A stretch of DNA of 46,552 bases, taken from contig NZ_QRUF01000001.1 of NCBI RefSeq assembly GCF_003458415.1, positions 224,833-271,384 of the forward strand, given 5' to 3'. Every line of letters begins with the position of its first letter. Position 1 is the first letter of the stretch. The notes under the pieces were generated by a model that saw nothing but the letters and a program-made list of their open reading frames with translations, had not been told where the DNA came from and ran no database searches. Origin of the DNA: Collinsella sp. AF25-2LB (GTDB taxonomy: Bacteria > Actinomycetota > Coriobacteriia > Coriobacteriales > Coriobacteriaceae). This document shows, piece by piece, positions 28,001 through 36,639 of this stretch. The position numbers and the translations under genes are program-made.

Positions 28001-28560
28001 GCGACCCGCGTCTGCACTACGAGGATTACAAGGCGGGGAGCGCCAAACTCGATACGTGCATGGAGCTCGTGCACGGCGCACTCGACGGCGGGCATCGCAT
28101 CCTGTTGTTCAGCCAGTTTACGGGTATGCTCGATATCATCGGTAAGCGCTTGGCCAAGGAGGACATCGACTTCTTTAAGCTCACGGGCGCTTCGTCTAAG
28201 GAGAGCCGCGCCAAGATGGTCGCGCAGTTCCAGGAGGGCGAGGTTCCGGTCTTTTTGATTTCGCTCAAGGCGGGCGGCGTGGGCCTTAACCTGACGGCTG
28301 CCGACGTGGTCATCCACTACGACCCGTGGTGGAACGTGGCGGCGCAGGACCAAGCAACTGACCGTGCACACCGTATTGGCCAGCAACATACCGTGACCGT
28401 GTACAAGCTCATCGCCAAGGACACGATCGAGGAACGCATTATGCGGATGCAGGAGTCTAAGCGCGACCTGGTCAACAGCGTACTCGGCGGCGACGGCATC
28501 TCGTCGGCACTGTTCACGCGCGAGGATGTTCTGGCGCTGCTCGGCGGCGACGGGCGTTAA
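25096..28560 (+). CDS. SWIM zinc finger SNF2-family DEAD/DEAH helicase
   Basis: 1154 residues; the ATG at 25096 has GGAGG 5 bp upstream (GTG at 25078 is less likely). N-terminal SWIM zinc finger C78-x-C80-x9-C90-x-H92, a long middle region, then the Swi2/Snf2 ATPase: DDMGLGKT (716-723), DEAQ (815-818), LTGTPIENRLSELWS and the C-terminal lobe FSQFTGMLDII, SLKAGGVGLNLTAADVV, DRAHRIGQ. Bacterial SWIM-SNF2 proteins are DNA translocases thought to remodel protein-DNA or RNA polymerase complexes; the precise role is not known. Its closeness to dnaE (28 bp) suggests co-transcription. Confidence 0.92.
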   Translation: MAQGTFVQALRKEAALSGTFMKGRSLMLNGAVLSIEDSGSRFSKNVTVEGSVRGSRGDLYKTRVALDMDEHEVIDYDCDCPAAYRYPGMCKHAIATALAYLDASGAEPVEGLRTPVRTFAAQPKQPARNAPKAPAVNPNFPFPAPVPTSPSLMAALSDLSDARMDELASMRRKLAGSVDPDAPKAVLEPSLVPYYNPLFAERFSWALELRIRCGSVSYVVKDIDGMADAYVRGGTFSYGKKLTFVHTPEAFEDVSTKLLNLVVTTVAYLDDITSSRSASYDFARSGFVAERQLPLSEHSIVYVLDLLRGQTISFEPAWSRGTTTHRTYDVAVEMPPEGEDEALSERPPLLAAKIAPAAGGSYDLRLPADAYCFASGDVAYLVDTRRARRADVAFAQHAAPFLSRLLPCRTPIHIAVDQVGEFCRMALPILRDYTDLTAPAALDTVAPEPSFAMAIGVDDGLVTCKITVAYGDWSADLFSLGAPGSPFEEQRPGVPPRDEVAEFRVMDTAALYFDFYEGGLAFEERDDESLFCLLTEGLSALSELGEVMLSDRLRQISVRPAPKLSVRATVKSNLLDVELGASGLSASDLAIYLDSYKRHQTFARLTSGDIIRLDEGARAAFGLAEDLGVDAVDLLDGVSLPASSTLFVDSMLARTPALEADRDAAFRRTVERLDTLGKMDFTVPASLKATMRGYQVDGYQWLGSLEHLGLGGILADDMGLGKTLQMIAHILARVEAGDIKPTLVVCPASLVYNWTAELERFAPSLDVCAIVGAKAQRRVQIAGVAEHNVVVTSYDLMRRDIDEYVEQDFARVVLDEAQYIKNPLTQVARATKRLPAGVRFALTGTPIENRLSELWSIFDFLMPGLLGTRESFAKRFESPVEHAEGDSAARLQALVSPFVLRRVKEDVVADLPEKIEDTVMAQLTGEQRKLYLANQDRIAQQVQHRESSEFKKDKLKVLAELTKLRQICCDPRLHYEDYKAGSAKLDTCMELVHGALDGGHRILLFSQFTGMLDIIGKRLAKEDIDFFKLTGASSKESRAKMVAQFQEGEVPVFLISLKAGGVGLNLTAADVVIHYDPWWNVAAQDQATDRAHRIGQQHTVTVYKLIAKDTIEERIMRMQESKRDLVNSVLGGDGISSALFTREDVLALLGGDGR

Positions 28561-28710
28561 CCCGCTCGGGTGAGGCCGCCAGGGCGGATAGCCCGCGCTG
28601 TCCCATCGTCCCCGCTCGTTATGTGTTCATTTGCAATGCCGTGGATGGTTTGTCTGCCTTTGGGCATAAGAACCATCAAGAACATTGGCACATCAGCAAA
28701 GGAGAACATC

Positions 28711-29073
28711 ATGGCGAAATTCTTTAAGGACCCCGACGGCAAGCTCATCGCTGCCCTTGGCGACGACGTTGCGACCCCTGCCGGTTGCACGGAGCTGACC
28801 GCAAACACTGAGGACGCGGCGCATGAGAAGCACGTGCCTGTTGTCGAGACCGAGCGTGACGGTCACGTGATTCGCGCCCGAGTTGGCTCGGTCGAGCACC
28901 CCAGCCTGCCCGAGCACTACATTGAGTGGATCGCCCTTGAGGCCGAGGGCCGCTTAGAGGTCCATTACCTTGAGCCCGGCATGAAACCCGCGACGTTTTT
29001 CGCGGGCGGCTCCAAGACCGGTACCGTCTATGCCTACTGCAACCTGCACGGGCTGTGGTCCGCGACATTCTAG
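28711..29073 (+). CDS. Superoxide reductase (desulfoferrodoxin family) with degenerate N-terminal domain
   Basis: 120 residues, ATG with AAAGGAGA upstream. The active-site iron ligands are all present: H41, H63, H69, H113 and C110, in EKHVP, HPSLPEHYIEW and YCNLHGLW. It reduces superoxide to peroxide without making oxygen, fitting an anaerobe. The N-terminal ~30 residues keep the shape of the desulforedoxin domain (KFFKDPDGKLI in place of the usual KFYKCxxCGN) but only C26 of four Cys remains, so the second iron site should be lost. The upstream gap (28561-28710) has no clear promoter. A terminator follows. Confidence 0.9.
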   Translation: MAKFFKDPDGKLIAALGDDVATPAGCTELTANTEDAAHEKHVPVVETERDGHVIRARVGSVEHPSLPEHYIEWIALEAEGRLEVHYLEPGMKPATFFAGGSKTGTVYAYCNLHGLWSATF

Positions 29074-29118
29074 GAGCGCGCCCCCGCTCGGGGTATCATA
29101 GCTAGCATATGCACATGC

Positions 29119-29151
29119 AAGCGCCGGCTGCATTATGCGGCCGGCGCTTTT
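29119..29151 (+). terminator. Rho-independent terminator after the superoxide reductase
   Basis: AAGCGCCGGC pairs with GCCGGCGCTT (29119-29149), giving a GC-rich stem with an 11-nt loop followed by TTTA. Confidence 0.75.
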
Positions 29152-29190
29152 ACTACGATTTCGATGGTTTACGACGGAAAGGGCTGGGCC

Positions 29191-31176
29191 ATGAAGCTCG
29201 CGCTTGCACAGATCGATATGCGCCTGGGTGATATTGAGGGCATTTGCGGCCGCATTGAGGACCAGGCTCGTCTGGCCCACGAGCGCGGGGCGCGCGTGCT
29301 GTGCGTTCCGGCTCCGCTCTTTATGGGCGCCATGCCCGGTGGCCTGGTGGGCGCTGCCGACTTTGAGCACGACATGCTTGCCGGCTTGACTGGTGTCGCC
29401 GAGCGTATCCAGGAGCTTGACATGATCTGCATCGTGCCCGCGGCGGTTTCGTTTGAGGGCCAACCGCTGCTCGACTACATGATGCTCAAGGACGGTCATG
29501 TGGTGCCGGCGCGTTCGAGCATTGCCTTGCAGCGTGGCGAGAACAACGACACGCGTTGGGCGCCGCCGGTGTTCGACGTGGACGGCGTGCGCATCGCCGT
29601 AATTTTTGACTTGGACCGCGAACTCGAGATGTTGCCGACCGGTGTTGACCTCATTGCGTATTTCCAATTCAACGCGTTTGACATGACCGACCGCGAGACT
29701 GTTGCCATTGCCGCCGTTCGCAGCGGCGCCTACCGCAAGGTCGCCTCCAAGCGCAGCGTGTGGTTTGCCTGCATGGCGCCGGTCGGTGCCTATGACGAGT
29801 CGGTGTATACCGGCGGTTCGTTTGTGCTCGACGACTGCGGTCGCGTGGTGGCCCAGGCGCCGTGCTTTGAGGAGAGCCTGCTGGTTCAGGAGATTCAGCG
29901 CGGCGTGATGCTCGATGCCCTGGAGGATCACGAACTGCCCGAGTTCCGTTCCGAGGAGTGGCTGTGGCAGGCGCTGGTGCTCGCCGTGCGCGACAACGCC
30001 CGAGCCCACGGTGCGTCGCGTGCTGTGGTGGCACTCGAGGGTGACTTGCCGTCGTCCCTGCTGGCGGCGCTGGCCGTCGACGCTCTGGGCCCGCGCAATG
30101 TGATTGGCCTGGTGCTGGGGCGCAACCGTATCTTTACGCCGGCGCAGGAAGAAGCCGAGGCTGCCCGCTGTGCCGCCGTCCGCGCCATCGCCGAGCGTCT
30201 GCACATTCGCACCGTCGAGCGCGATGCACCGGATGCGGCGCGCGTGCTCGATCGCGACGTGTCGGCGGGCGATGCCGAGCGCCTGCGCTCGCGCACGCTG
30301 GGCCTGATGCTGGAGGATACGGCGCTCGAGCTGGGTGCGATGGCGCTGAGCCCGCTGTCCAAAACCGAGTACGCGCTGGCGGCGCCGGCGCTTTGCGGCG
30401 GCTACCAGGGCGACTTTGCGCCCTTTGGCGATGTGTACCTGTCGACGCTTGAGTTTGTGGCGCGTGTGCGCAACCGCACGTCTGCCGTGGTGCCCCAAGA
30501 GCTCGTGACGCTCAACGCAGTGGAAGATTGTATGGAGCGCGTGCTGGCGCAGGCGCTCTCGACGCTCGACGGTCCGGTCGATATGCTCGACCGTGCGGCA
30601 CAGCTGCTCGGCGGGCTTGAGCCGGGTGAGGTCGATGGCGCGCTCGAGGCGCACGTGGACCGCAATCGATCTTTCGACGACATCCCGATGGCCGCTGGCA
30701 AGCCTGAGGCCTGCTCGCTGCTGCTGATGCTCGTTCGACAGGGTGAGGCTGCCCGCCGCATGTTGCCGATGGCGCCGATCGTCTCGGCCCGTTCGTTTGC
30801 CGAGCGTGCCTGGCCGTATATGCTCGCGTGGTCCGACCTGGGGCTTAACGGCAAGGAGCGTATGACGGTCGATTCGCTGGCGCGCGCCGAGGTGCGCCGT
30901 TTTGCTGACGAGGATACGAGCGAGCGCGTGCGAAACGAGATGATGGGCGTGCTGGGCGAGCTACTGGGTATTTCGCCCGAGCAAATGGAGGAGCTGCGCT
31001 CTGAGGACGGTCAGCGTCGTTTACACGAGGGAATGAAAAAGTTCGAGGGCGAGGTTCAGGACGCCATCGATAAGATGATGGGCGGCCAGGGTGGCCCGCA
31101 GGGTGGGCCCCAGGGTGGCCCGATGCCGCATCCGCCGGTTGATCCCCGACAATTTCCGTTCTTCTCTCAGAACTAG
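29191..31176 (+). CDS. NAD(+) synthetase-like protein without catalytic residues (pseudoenzyme)
   Basis: 661 residues; the ATG at 29191 has GGAAAGGG upstream, unlike the ATG at 29164. The order is that of glutamine-dependent NadE: nitrilase-type amidase (1-250), then synthetase (255-440). The amidase triad is gone: the FPEL glutamate region reads VPAPLFMG (A41), no Lys is found in the 110-128 region, and the ICE cysteine region reads VIFDLD (F139). The synthetase P-loop SGGxDSS reads EGDLPSS (283-289). Yet SLLAALAVDALGPRNVIGL and GGYQGDFAPFGDVYLSTLEF remain clearly NadE-like. A novel ~220-residue C-terminal region ends in a Gly/Pro/Gln-rich tail. The frame is intact over 2 kb, so it is a maintained protein, perhaps regulatory or structural. 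Confidence 0.75.
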   Translation: MKLALAQIDMRLGDIEGICGRIEDQARLAHERGARVLCVPAPLFMGAMPGGLVGAADFEHDMLAGLTGVAERIQELDMICIVPAAVSFEGQPLLDYMMLKDGHVVPARSSIALQRGENNDTRWAPPVFDVDGVRIAVIFDLDRELEMLPTGVDLIAYFQFNAFDMTDRETVAIAAVRSGAYRKVASKRSVWFACMAPVGAYDESVYTGGSFVLDDCGRVVAQAPCFEESLLVQEIQRGVMLDALEDHELPEFRSEEWLWQALVLAVRDNARAHGASRAVVALEGDLPSSLLAALAVDALGPRNVIGLVLGRNRIFTPAQEEAEAARCAAVRAIAERLHIRTVERDAPDAARVLDRDVSAGDAERLRSRTLGLMLEDTALELGAMALSPLSKTEYALAAPALCGGYQGDFAPFGDVYLSTLEFVARVRNRTSAVVPQELVTLNAVEDCMERVLAQALSTLDGPVDMLDRAAQLLGGLEPGEVDGALEAHVDRNRSFDDIPMAAGKPEACSLLLMLVRQGEAARRMLPMAPIVSARSFAERAWPYMLAWSDLGLNGKERMTVDSLARAEVRRFADEDTSERVRNEMMGVLGELLGISPEQMEELRSEDGQRRLHEGMKKFEGEVQDAIDKMMGGQGGPQGGPQGGPMPHPPVDPRQFPFFSQN

Positions 31177-31185
31177 GTCGCTGCG

Positions 31186-31281
31186 CGCCCGCCAGAGCGG
31201 CAATCTGCCTTTCAATCGTCGGACATGACCGCCAGGTCAATGCCCTCCTCTTTCAAGGCACCTTGCTCGCTCTGGCGGGCG
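31186..31281. other. Perfect 14-bp inverted repeat with a 68-nt loop
   Basis: CGCCCGCCAGAGCG (31186-31199) and its exact complement (31268-31281) lie between the NadE-like gene and ruvC, starting 9 bp after the stop. There is no T-run. The loop holds further small complementarities (GACC/GGTC, GCC/GGC). It could be a 3' stabiliser, a processed RNA or a DNA element. Confidence 0.55.
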
Positions 31282-31340
31282 CTCGCTTGCGTATACTCAA
31301 CCTACAATTCGATCTCGGCTGACTTATAGGGCTAGCGTTG

Positions 31341-31349
31341 TGTTATTCT
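31341..31349 (+). promoter_or_regulatory. Extended -10 promoter for ruvCAB
   Basis: TG-T-TATTCT at 31341-31349, 70 bp before the ruvC start, with TGACTT (31320-31325) 18 bp upstream as a weak -35. Confidence 0.5.
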
Positions 31350-31418
31350 AGAACAGACGTTCGTGAATGATGCGCGGGGCCTTGTCTTGCGCTGTGCTTG
31401 TGGCGAGGGGAGGTCGGC

Positions 31419-31940
31419 TTGGTTATCTTGGGCATTGACCCCGGTTTGGCTCATACGGGTTGGGGGATTATCGAGGAGCGGCGTGGCGAGGTTCGCTGCC
31501 GTGCCTATGGCTGCATCGAGACCAGTGCCGGAAGTCCGCTCGCGGTGCGCCTGTCGCATATCGCCCATGACCTTAAGGATGTCGTTGAGCGTTATCGACC
31601 CGACACGGCTGCTGTCGAGAGCATCTACTTTGGCGCCAACGTTCGTTCGGCCATCCCCACGGCGCATGCCCGCGGTGCTGCACTCGTCGCACTTTCGGAA
31701 TGCGCGCTCGAGATTGGCGAGTACACGCCCATGCAGATCAAACAGGCTGTGGTGGGCACTGGCGCCGCGGACAAGCGGCAGGTCGCCTACATGGTACGCA
31801 CACTCACACAGCTCGATCACGACCCGCATCCCGACCATGCCGCCGATGCCCTGGCCTGCGCCATCTGCCACGTAAACCTCAGCCGCACCCGCGCCCTCAC
31901 CGGTGGCGAGTTCTATCAACAGAGAGGAACCGGATACTGA
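31419..31940 (+). CDS. ruvC: Crossover junction endodeoxyribonuclease RuvC
   Basis: 173 residues from a TTG start with GGGGAGG 5 bp upstream, giving the standard N-terminus MVILGIDPGLAHTGWG. Catalytic acidic residues lie in GIDPG, VESIYF and the late DHAADALA. It cuts Holliday junctions. Its TGA overlaps the ruvA ATG by one base. Confidence 0.95.
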   Translation: MVILGIDPGLAHTGWGIIEERRGEVRCRAYGCIETSAGSPLAVRLSHIAHDLKDVVERYRPDTAAVESIYFGANVRSAIPTAHARGAALVALSECALEIGEYTPMQIKQAVVGTGAADKRQVAYMVRTLTQLDHDPHPDHAADALACAICHVNLSRTRALTGGEFYQQRGTGY

Positions 31941-32560
31941 TGATTTCCCAGCTCCACGGAACGCTTGTCGAGGCCACGATGAGCTCTGCTGTCGTCGATG
32001 TGTCGGGCGTTGGCTTTGAGCTCGGCATCTCGGGCAGCACTGCGGCCACGTTGCCGACGCCCGGCGGCGAGGTCCGCCTCTACACGCGTATGCAGGTGCG
32101 CGAGGACGCCATGACACTTTTCGGTTTTTCCTCAAAGGATGAGCGCACGATGTTCGACCGGCTCGTGTCCGTTTCGGGCGTTGGCCCGCGCCTGGCGCTC
32201 GCCGTGCTTTCCACCTATACCGTGGGGCAGCTGTATTCGCTGGTGATGGCCGAGGACGACAAGGGCATGGCCAAGGTACCCGGTGTGGGCAAAAAGACAG
32301 CTCAGCGCCTGATCCTGGAACTCAAGAGCACCTTTGCCAAGGATAAGGGCTTTGTGCCGGTCGACGTGATTCCCGGCCAGGTTGCGATGCCGGTTCCCGC
32401 CGCCGCTCCTTCGGCGATCGATGATGCCCGTGCGGCGCTCCTTTCCATGGGCTTTAGCCTGCAGGAGACCGATGTTGCCCTGAGCGGGTATGATGGGCAG
32501 AATATGCGTGTCGAGGATCTGCTCGGCGCGGCGCTTAAGCGACTCGGAATGGATGCGTGA
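31940..32560 (+). CDS. ruvA: Holliday junction branch migration protein RuvA
   Basis: 206 residues. Start [12 protein letters not shown] as in the family; two helix-hairpin-helix motifs ([15 protein letters not shown] and [18 protein letters not shown]); a Pro/Ala-rich linker; and C-terminal domain III ([20 protein letters not shown]) that binds RuvB. The start overlaps the ruvC stop (TGATG), indicating translational coupling. Confidence 0.96.
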   Translation: MISQLHGTLVEATMSSAVVDVSGVGFELGISGSTAATLPTPGGEVRLYTRMQVREDAMTLFGFSSKDERTMFDRLVSVSGVGPRLALAVLSTYTVGQLYSLVMAEDDKGMAKVPGVGKKTAQRLILELKSTFAKDKGFVPVDVIPGQVAMPVPAAAPSAIDDARAALLSMGFSLQETDVALSGYDGQNMRVEDLLGAALKRLGMDA

Positions 32561-33627
32561 TGTGGGAAGCCGATGACTCTCAGGACCTGTGGGCGACGCC
32601 CGGCAACTCGCCGGCGGCATCCATGGCGCACGGCGAGCGCATGGTGGGCTCGGAGCTGACGGCCGAGGACCTCGATGTCGACCGCACTTTGCGCCCCCAG
32701 CGCCTGGACGATTACTGTGGTCAGGAGCACATCAAGCAGAGCCTGCGCGTGTTGATCGAAGCGGCGCAGAGCCGTGGCGAGACGCTCGACCACGTGATCT
32801 TCTCGGGTCCTCCGGGCCTGGGCAAGACCACGCTGGCCACCGTTATCGCCAACGAGCTGGGCGCTCAGATCAAGACCACGAGTGGCCCTGCCATCGCGCG
32901 CACGGGCGACCTGGCGGCCATCCTTACTAACTTGCAGCCGGGTGATGTGCTGTTTATCGACGAGATCCACCGCCTCAACCGTTCGGTCGAGGAGGTCCTG
33001 TACCCCGCGATGGAGGACTTTGCCCTCGATATCGTGATTGGCAAGGGTCCGGCGGCGCGCTCGATTCGCCTGGATATTCCCAAGTTTACGCTGGTAGCGG
33101 CAACGACCCGCTCAGGCATGTTGACCGGCCCGTTGCGCGACCGCTTTGGCATTTCGTATCGCCTGGATTACTACACGGTCGAGGAGCTCGCGCAGATTGT
33201 GACGCGCTCGGCGACTATCCTGGGCGTGACGATCGACCATCCCAGTGCACTCGAGATCGGCTCGCGTTCGCGCGGCACGCCACGTCTTGCCAACCGCCTT
33301 CTCAAGCGCGTGCGCGATTACGCACAGGTGCGTGGCAGCGGCCCTATCGAGCTCGATATCTGCCGCCAGGCGCTCGAGTTCTTCGAGATCGACGAGCTCG
33401 GTCTGGACTGGATGGATATTCGTATCTTGGAGACGCTTGCCAAGACGTTCTCCGGCCGTGCTGTAGGCCTGACGACCCTTGCCAGTGCGGTGGGCGAGGA
33501 CCCGGGCACGCTCGAGGATGTCTATGAGCCCTATTTGCTGCAGTGCGGGTTGATGATTCGTACGCCGCAGGGCCGTCAGGCAACCCTTCGCACCTTTGAG
33601 CACCTGGGGATTGAACCTACCGTTTAG
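32560..33627 (+). CDS. ruvB: Holliday junction branch migration helicase RuvB
   Basis: 355 residues from the ATG at 32560, overlapping the ruvA TGA by one base (a GTG at 32557 is also possible). AAA+ ATPase: Walker [13 protein letters not shown], Walker [10 protein letters not shown], sensor [17 protein letters not shown], and a C-terminal winged helix ending [17 protein letters not shown]. It is the motor of the RuvABC resolvasome, and the operon order C-A-B is complete. Confidence 0.97.
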   Translation: MWEADDSQDLWATPGNSPAASMAHGERMVGSELTAEDLDVDRTLRPQRLDDYCGQEHIKQSLRVLIEAAQSRGETLDHVIFSGPPGLGKTTLATVIANELGAQIKTTSGPAIARTGDLAAILTNLQPGDVLFIDEIHRLNRSVEEVLYPAMEDFALDIVIGKGPAARSIRLDIPKFTLVAATTRSGMLTGPLRDRFGISYRLDYYTVEELAQIVTRSATILGVTIDHPSALEIGSRSRGTPRLANRLLKRVRDYAQVRGSGPIELDICRQALEFFEIDELGLDWMDIRILETLAKTFSGRAVGLTTLASAVGEDPGTLEDVYEPYLLQCGLMIRTPQGRQATLRTFEHLGIEPTV

Positions 33628-33722
33628 GGCGCTTTGTTTTGGCGGGCTGTTGGGCTATCGCTGGGCATCGGGTAAACATATCGCCGTTCATCGGTTATGG
33701 GCGTTTTACTATTGCGCGCCCG

Positions 33723-33731
33723 TGCTATGCT
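33723..33731 (+). promoter_or_regulatory. Extended -10 promoter for fhs
   Basis: TG-C-TATGCT at 33723-33731, 40 bp before the fhs ATG; TTTTAC (33704-33709) at 16 bp spacing is a weak -35. Confidence 0.5.
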
Positions 33732-33771
33732 GAATTGGTCTTTTTCTCATTCGGTAACGAAAGGACCGCCC

Positions 33772-35439
33772 ATGCCTACTGACATCGAAATCGCACGTTC
33801 TGTCACGCCACTGCCTATTACCGAGGTGGCCAAGAACGCCGGCGTCGACGTTAAGCACCTTATTCCGTACGGCTTCGACAAGGCTAAGGTCGACTATTCA
33901 CTGCTCAACGAGCCGACTGATCACCAGGCCAAGCTCGTCCTCGTGACCGCTATCAACCCAACGCCCGCGGGCGAGGGCAAGACCACCACGACCATCGGTC
34001 TGGCCGACGGCCTGCGTCGTCGCGGCGTCAAGAGTGCCGTTGCCCTGCGCGAGCCTTCGCTCGGCCCCGTCTTTGGCGTTAAGGGCGGTGCTGCCGGCGG
34101 CGGCTGGGCTCAGGTCATCCCCATGGAGGATATCAACCTGCACTTTACCGGCGACTTCCACGCTATCGGTGCCGCCAATAACCTGCTGGCCGCCATGCTT
34201 GATAACCACATCCAGCAGGGCAATCAGCTCGGTATTGACGTTAAACGCATCACTTGGAAGCGCGTCGTCGATATGAACGACCGTCAGCTGCGCCACGTCA
34301 TCGACGGCATTGGCGGTAAGGCCCAGGGCGTGCCGCGCGAGGACGGCTTCGATATCACCGTCGCCTCCGAGGTCATGGCAATCCTGTGCCTGTCCACGAG
34401 CATCAACGATCTTAAGGAGCGCTTGGGCGAGATCGTTGTCGGCTACAGCTATGCCGGCGAGCCCGTCCGTGCCCGCGACCTCAAGGCCCAGGGTGCCATG
34501 GCCGCGTTGCTTAAAGACGCGCTCAAGCCCAATCTGGTGCAAACGCTCGAGGGCACGCCCGCGTTTGTCCACGGCGGTCCCTTCGCCAACATTGCTCACG
34601 GCTGCAACTCTATCATGGCCACGCGTATGGCGATGCGCTTTGGCGATGTTGCCATTACCGAGGCCGGCTTTGGCGCCGACCTGGGTGCCGAGAAGTTCCT
34701 CGATATCAAGTGCCGCATGACGGGCGTTCGCCCCAGCGCCGTCGTGATCGTCGCTACCGCTCGTGCGCTTAAGTACAACGGTGGCGTCGCCAAGGCCGAT
34801 CTCAACGAGGAGAACCTCGAGGCACTCAAGGCTGGCATGCCCAACCTGTTGCGTCACGTCGACAACATCCAGAACGTATATGGTCTGCCCTGCGTGGTCG
34901 CCATCAATCGCTTCCCGACGGACACCGAGGCCGAGCTTGCTCTCATCGAGTCCGAGTGCCAGAAGCTCGGCGTCAACGTTAAGCTTTCCGAGGTCTGGGC
35001 CAAGGGCGGCGAGGGCGCGCTCGAGCTTGCCGATGAGGTCATGCGTCTGATTGAGCAGCCGAGCGAGCTCAAGTTTGCCTATGAGGACGGCGCTGATGTC
35101 GCTGATGCCCTCGAGGCCGTTGCCACCAAGGTCTACCGCGCCGACGGCGTTGACTTTACGCCGGCCGCCAAGCGCCAGCTCGCCGAGCTGCGCGAGAATG
35201 GCTTTGGCAACCTGCCGGTGTGCGTCGCCAAGACGCAGTACAGCTTTAGCGACAACGCCAAGGCCCTGGGCGCTCCCGAGAACTTCCGCATCACCGTGCG
35301 TGAGCTCAAGGTTTCTGCCGGCGCCCACTTTGTGGTCGCGCTGACCGGCAGTGTTCTGACCATGCCTGGTCTGCCCAAGGTGCCCGCGGCCGAAAACATC
35401 GACGTCGACAACGACGGCGACATCACCGGCCTGTTCTAA
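33772..35439 (+). CDS. fhs: Formate--tetrahydrofolate ligase
   Basis: 555 residues, ATG with GAAAGGA 8-9 bp upstream. P-loop [18 protein letters not shown] and the family signature [20 protein letters not shown], then [18 protein letters not shown]. It makes 10-formyl-THF from formate and ATP in the cytoplasm. Codon use is strongly biased, as for abundant proteins. Together with the FTCD_C protein and FolD at the right end of the window it makes a complete formate to methylene-THF route. Confidence 0.97.
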   Translation: MPTDIEIARSVTPLPITEVAKNAGVDVKHLIPYGFDKAKVDYSLLNEPTDHQAKLVLVTAINPTPAGEGKTTTTIGLADGLRRRGVKSAVALREPSLGPVFGVKGGAAGGGWAQVIPMEDINLHFTGDFHAIGAANNLLAAMLDNHIQQGNQLGIDVKRITWKRVVDMNDRQLRHVIDGIGGKAQGVPREDGFDITVASEVMAILCLSTSINDLKERLGEIVVGYSYAGEPVRARDLKAQGAMAALLKDALKPNLVQTLEGTPAFVHGGPFANIAHGCNSIMATRMAMRFGDVAITEAGFGADLGAEKFLDIKCRMTGVRPSAVVIVATARALKYNGGVAKADLNEENLEALKAGMPNLLRHVDNIQNVYGLPCVVAINRFPTDTEAELALIESECQKLGVNVKLSEVWAKGGEGALELADEVMRLIEQPSELKFAYEDGADVADALEAVATKVYRADGVDFTPAAKRQLAELRENGFGNLPVCVAKTQYSFSDNAKALGAPENFRITVRELKVSAGAHFVVALTGSVLTMPGLPKVPAAENIDVDNDGDITGLF

Positions 35440-35464
35440 GCCTGCTGTCCATAGCTGCTAGCCC

Positions 35465-35501
35465 GCCCCGTCGCGCCTACCAAGGCTCGGCGGGGCTTTT
35501 T
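35465..35501 (+). terminator. Rho-independent terminator after fhs
   Basis: GCCCCGTCG pairs with CGGCGGGGC (35465-35473 and 35488-35496, one mismatch) and is followed by TTTTT. Confidence 0.8.
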
Positions 35502-35619
35502 GATCCTTAGGCACGCGCATGTCTTGTAGATACCGGCGGGCTTTGCCCATCATAGGCTTTTGCGCGGGTAGAATGCATGGATAACTTGATGCTTGCAGGC
35601 GACGGAAAGGAAACGTTGC

Positions 35620-36627
35620 ATGGACCAGGACAAGACGACCGTGATGGGCGGCTACGGTTCCGCGCAGGCTGGCGATAGCGCCGATGCGACTCGCGTTGTT
35701 TCCAACCCCGGTTATACCGACCCCGCCGCGACGCAGACGTCTGCCGAACCCACACGGGTTATAGGCTACGGCGATACACCACGGGATCCGTTTGATTATG
35801 CACCGCAGGACCCGTATGACAATGCGGCGCCGGACCCGTATGGCAATGCGGCGCCGGACCCGTATGGCAATGCGGCGACAGATGCTTATAACAACCTGCC
35901 GCATAATCCCATTCCGCAGCCTCAGCAGACGACGTATATGCCGCGTACGGCGCAGGTCCAGTCTCGTTATGAGTCGCGCGATCCGCATGCGTGCCAGCCG
36001 TATCGCGAGTATCCCAAATCGATTCCGCAGTATGGTGAGGACGAGGAGAAGGCACCGTCGCGTTCGTCGAGCGTGATCAAGAAAATCCTGATTGTGCTGG
36101 CGATCTTCTTTGCCTTGTCGATCGTGTTCGCCATCGTGTCGGGCATGCTCAACAAGCGGGGCGCCACGACCGATGCCACGACCGAGCAGGCCGAGACCAC
36201 CCAGTCTGCTGCCGTCGACCTGAGCGATATCCCGGGACAGTACTGGTCCAACGCCAAGAAGCTCCTCAAGTCGCGCGGAGCCGACCTTTCGAACGCCGTG
36301 ATTCTGACCGACGATGGCTCAACGCCCGTCATCGATTCCAACTGGGTTGTTACGAATGCCTACTATAACGACAACGGCAACCTGGAGATTCAGCTCACGC
36401 ACAAGAACAGCTATGGCAACTCGTCCGGCGGCCAAAGCGGTACCGACAGCTCGAGCTCCAATACGCTGGAGGACTTGAGCAACAAGGCGCAGGAGTTGGG
36501 AGATAAGGCGCAAGAGCTGGGCGATACGGCACAAAACCTGGGTGATACTGCTCAGAATCTGGGCGATATGGCTACCAATGCCTGGGACGCTCTGCAAAAC
36601 GGCATTTCGGGCGCACAGGGTAACTAG
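35620..36627 (+). CDS. Single-span membrane protein with N-terminal repeats and C-terminal coiled coil
   Basis: 335 residues, ATG preceded by GGAAAGG; TAGAAT at 35569 may be its -10. The cytoplasmic N-terminus has three Thr-containing motifs (TTVMG, ATRVVS, PTRVIG) and a Pro/Tyr/Asn-rich run built on DPYGNAA. One membrane span follows SVIKKILIV (about 150-172). Outside lies a small domain (GQYWSNAKKLLKSRGADLSNAVIL) that recalls PASTA-like folds, then ~40 residues of near-heptad repeats (AQELGDKAQELGDTAQNLGD), probably a helical stalk. The Thr motifs resemble FHA-binding or Ser/Thr kinase target sites. No known family recognised with certainty. Confidence 0.7.
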   Translation: MDQDKTTVMGGYGSAQAGDSADATRVVSNPGYTDPAATQTSAEPTRVIGYGDTPRDPFDYAPQDPYDNAAPDPYGNAAPDPYGNAATDAYNNLPHNPIPQPQQTTYMPRTAQVQSRYESRDPHACQPYREYPKSIPQYGEDEEKAPSRSSSVIKKILIVLAIFFALSIVFAIVSGMLNKRGATTDATTEQAETTQSAAVDLSDIPGQYWSNAKKLLKSRGADLSNAVILTDDGSTPVIDSNWVVTNAYYNDNGNLEIQLTHKNSYGNSSGGQSGTDSSSSNTLEDLSNKAQELGDKAQELGDTAQNLGDTAQNLGDMATNAWDALQNGISGAQGN

Positions 36628-36639
36628 CTGTTAAGCGGG

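Noticed and set aside
29191..31176. Annotating the NadE-like gene as a pseudogene
   Set aside because: The frame is uninterrupted over 661 codons with normal codon use and a ribosome-binding site, so loss of activity rather than loss of the gene is more likely.
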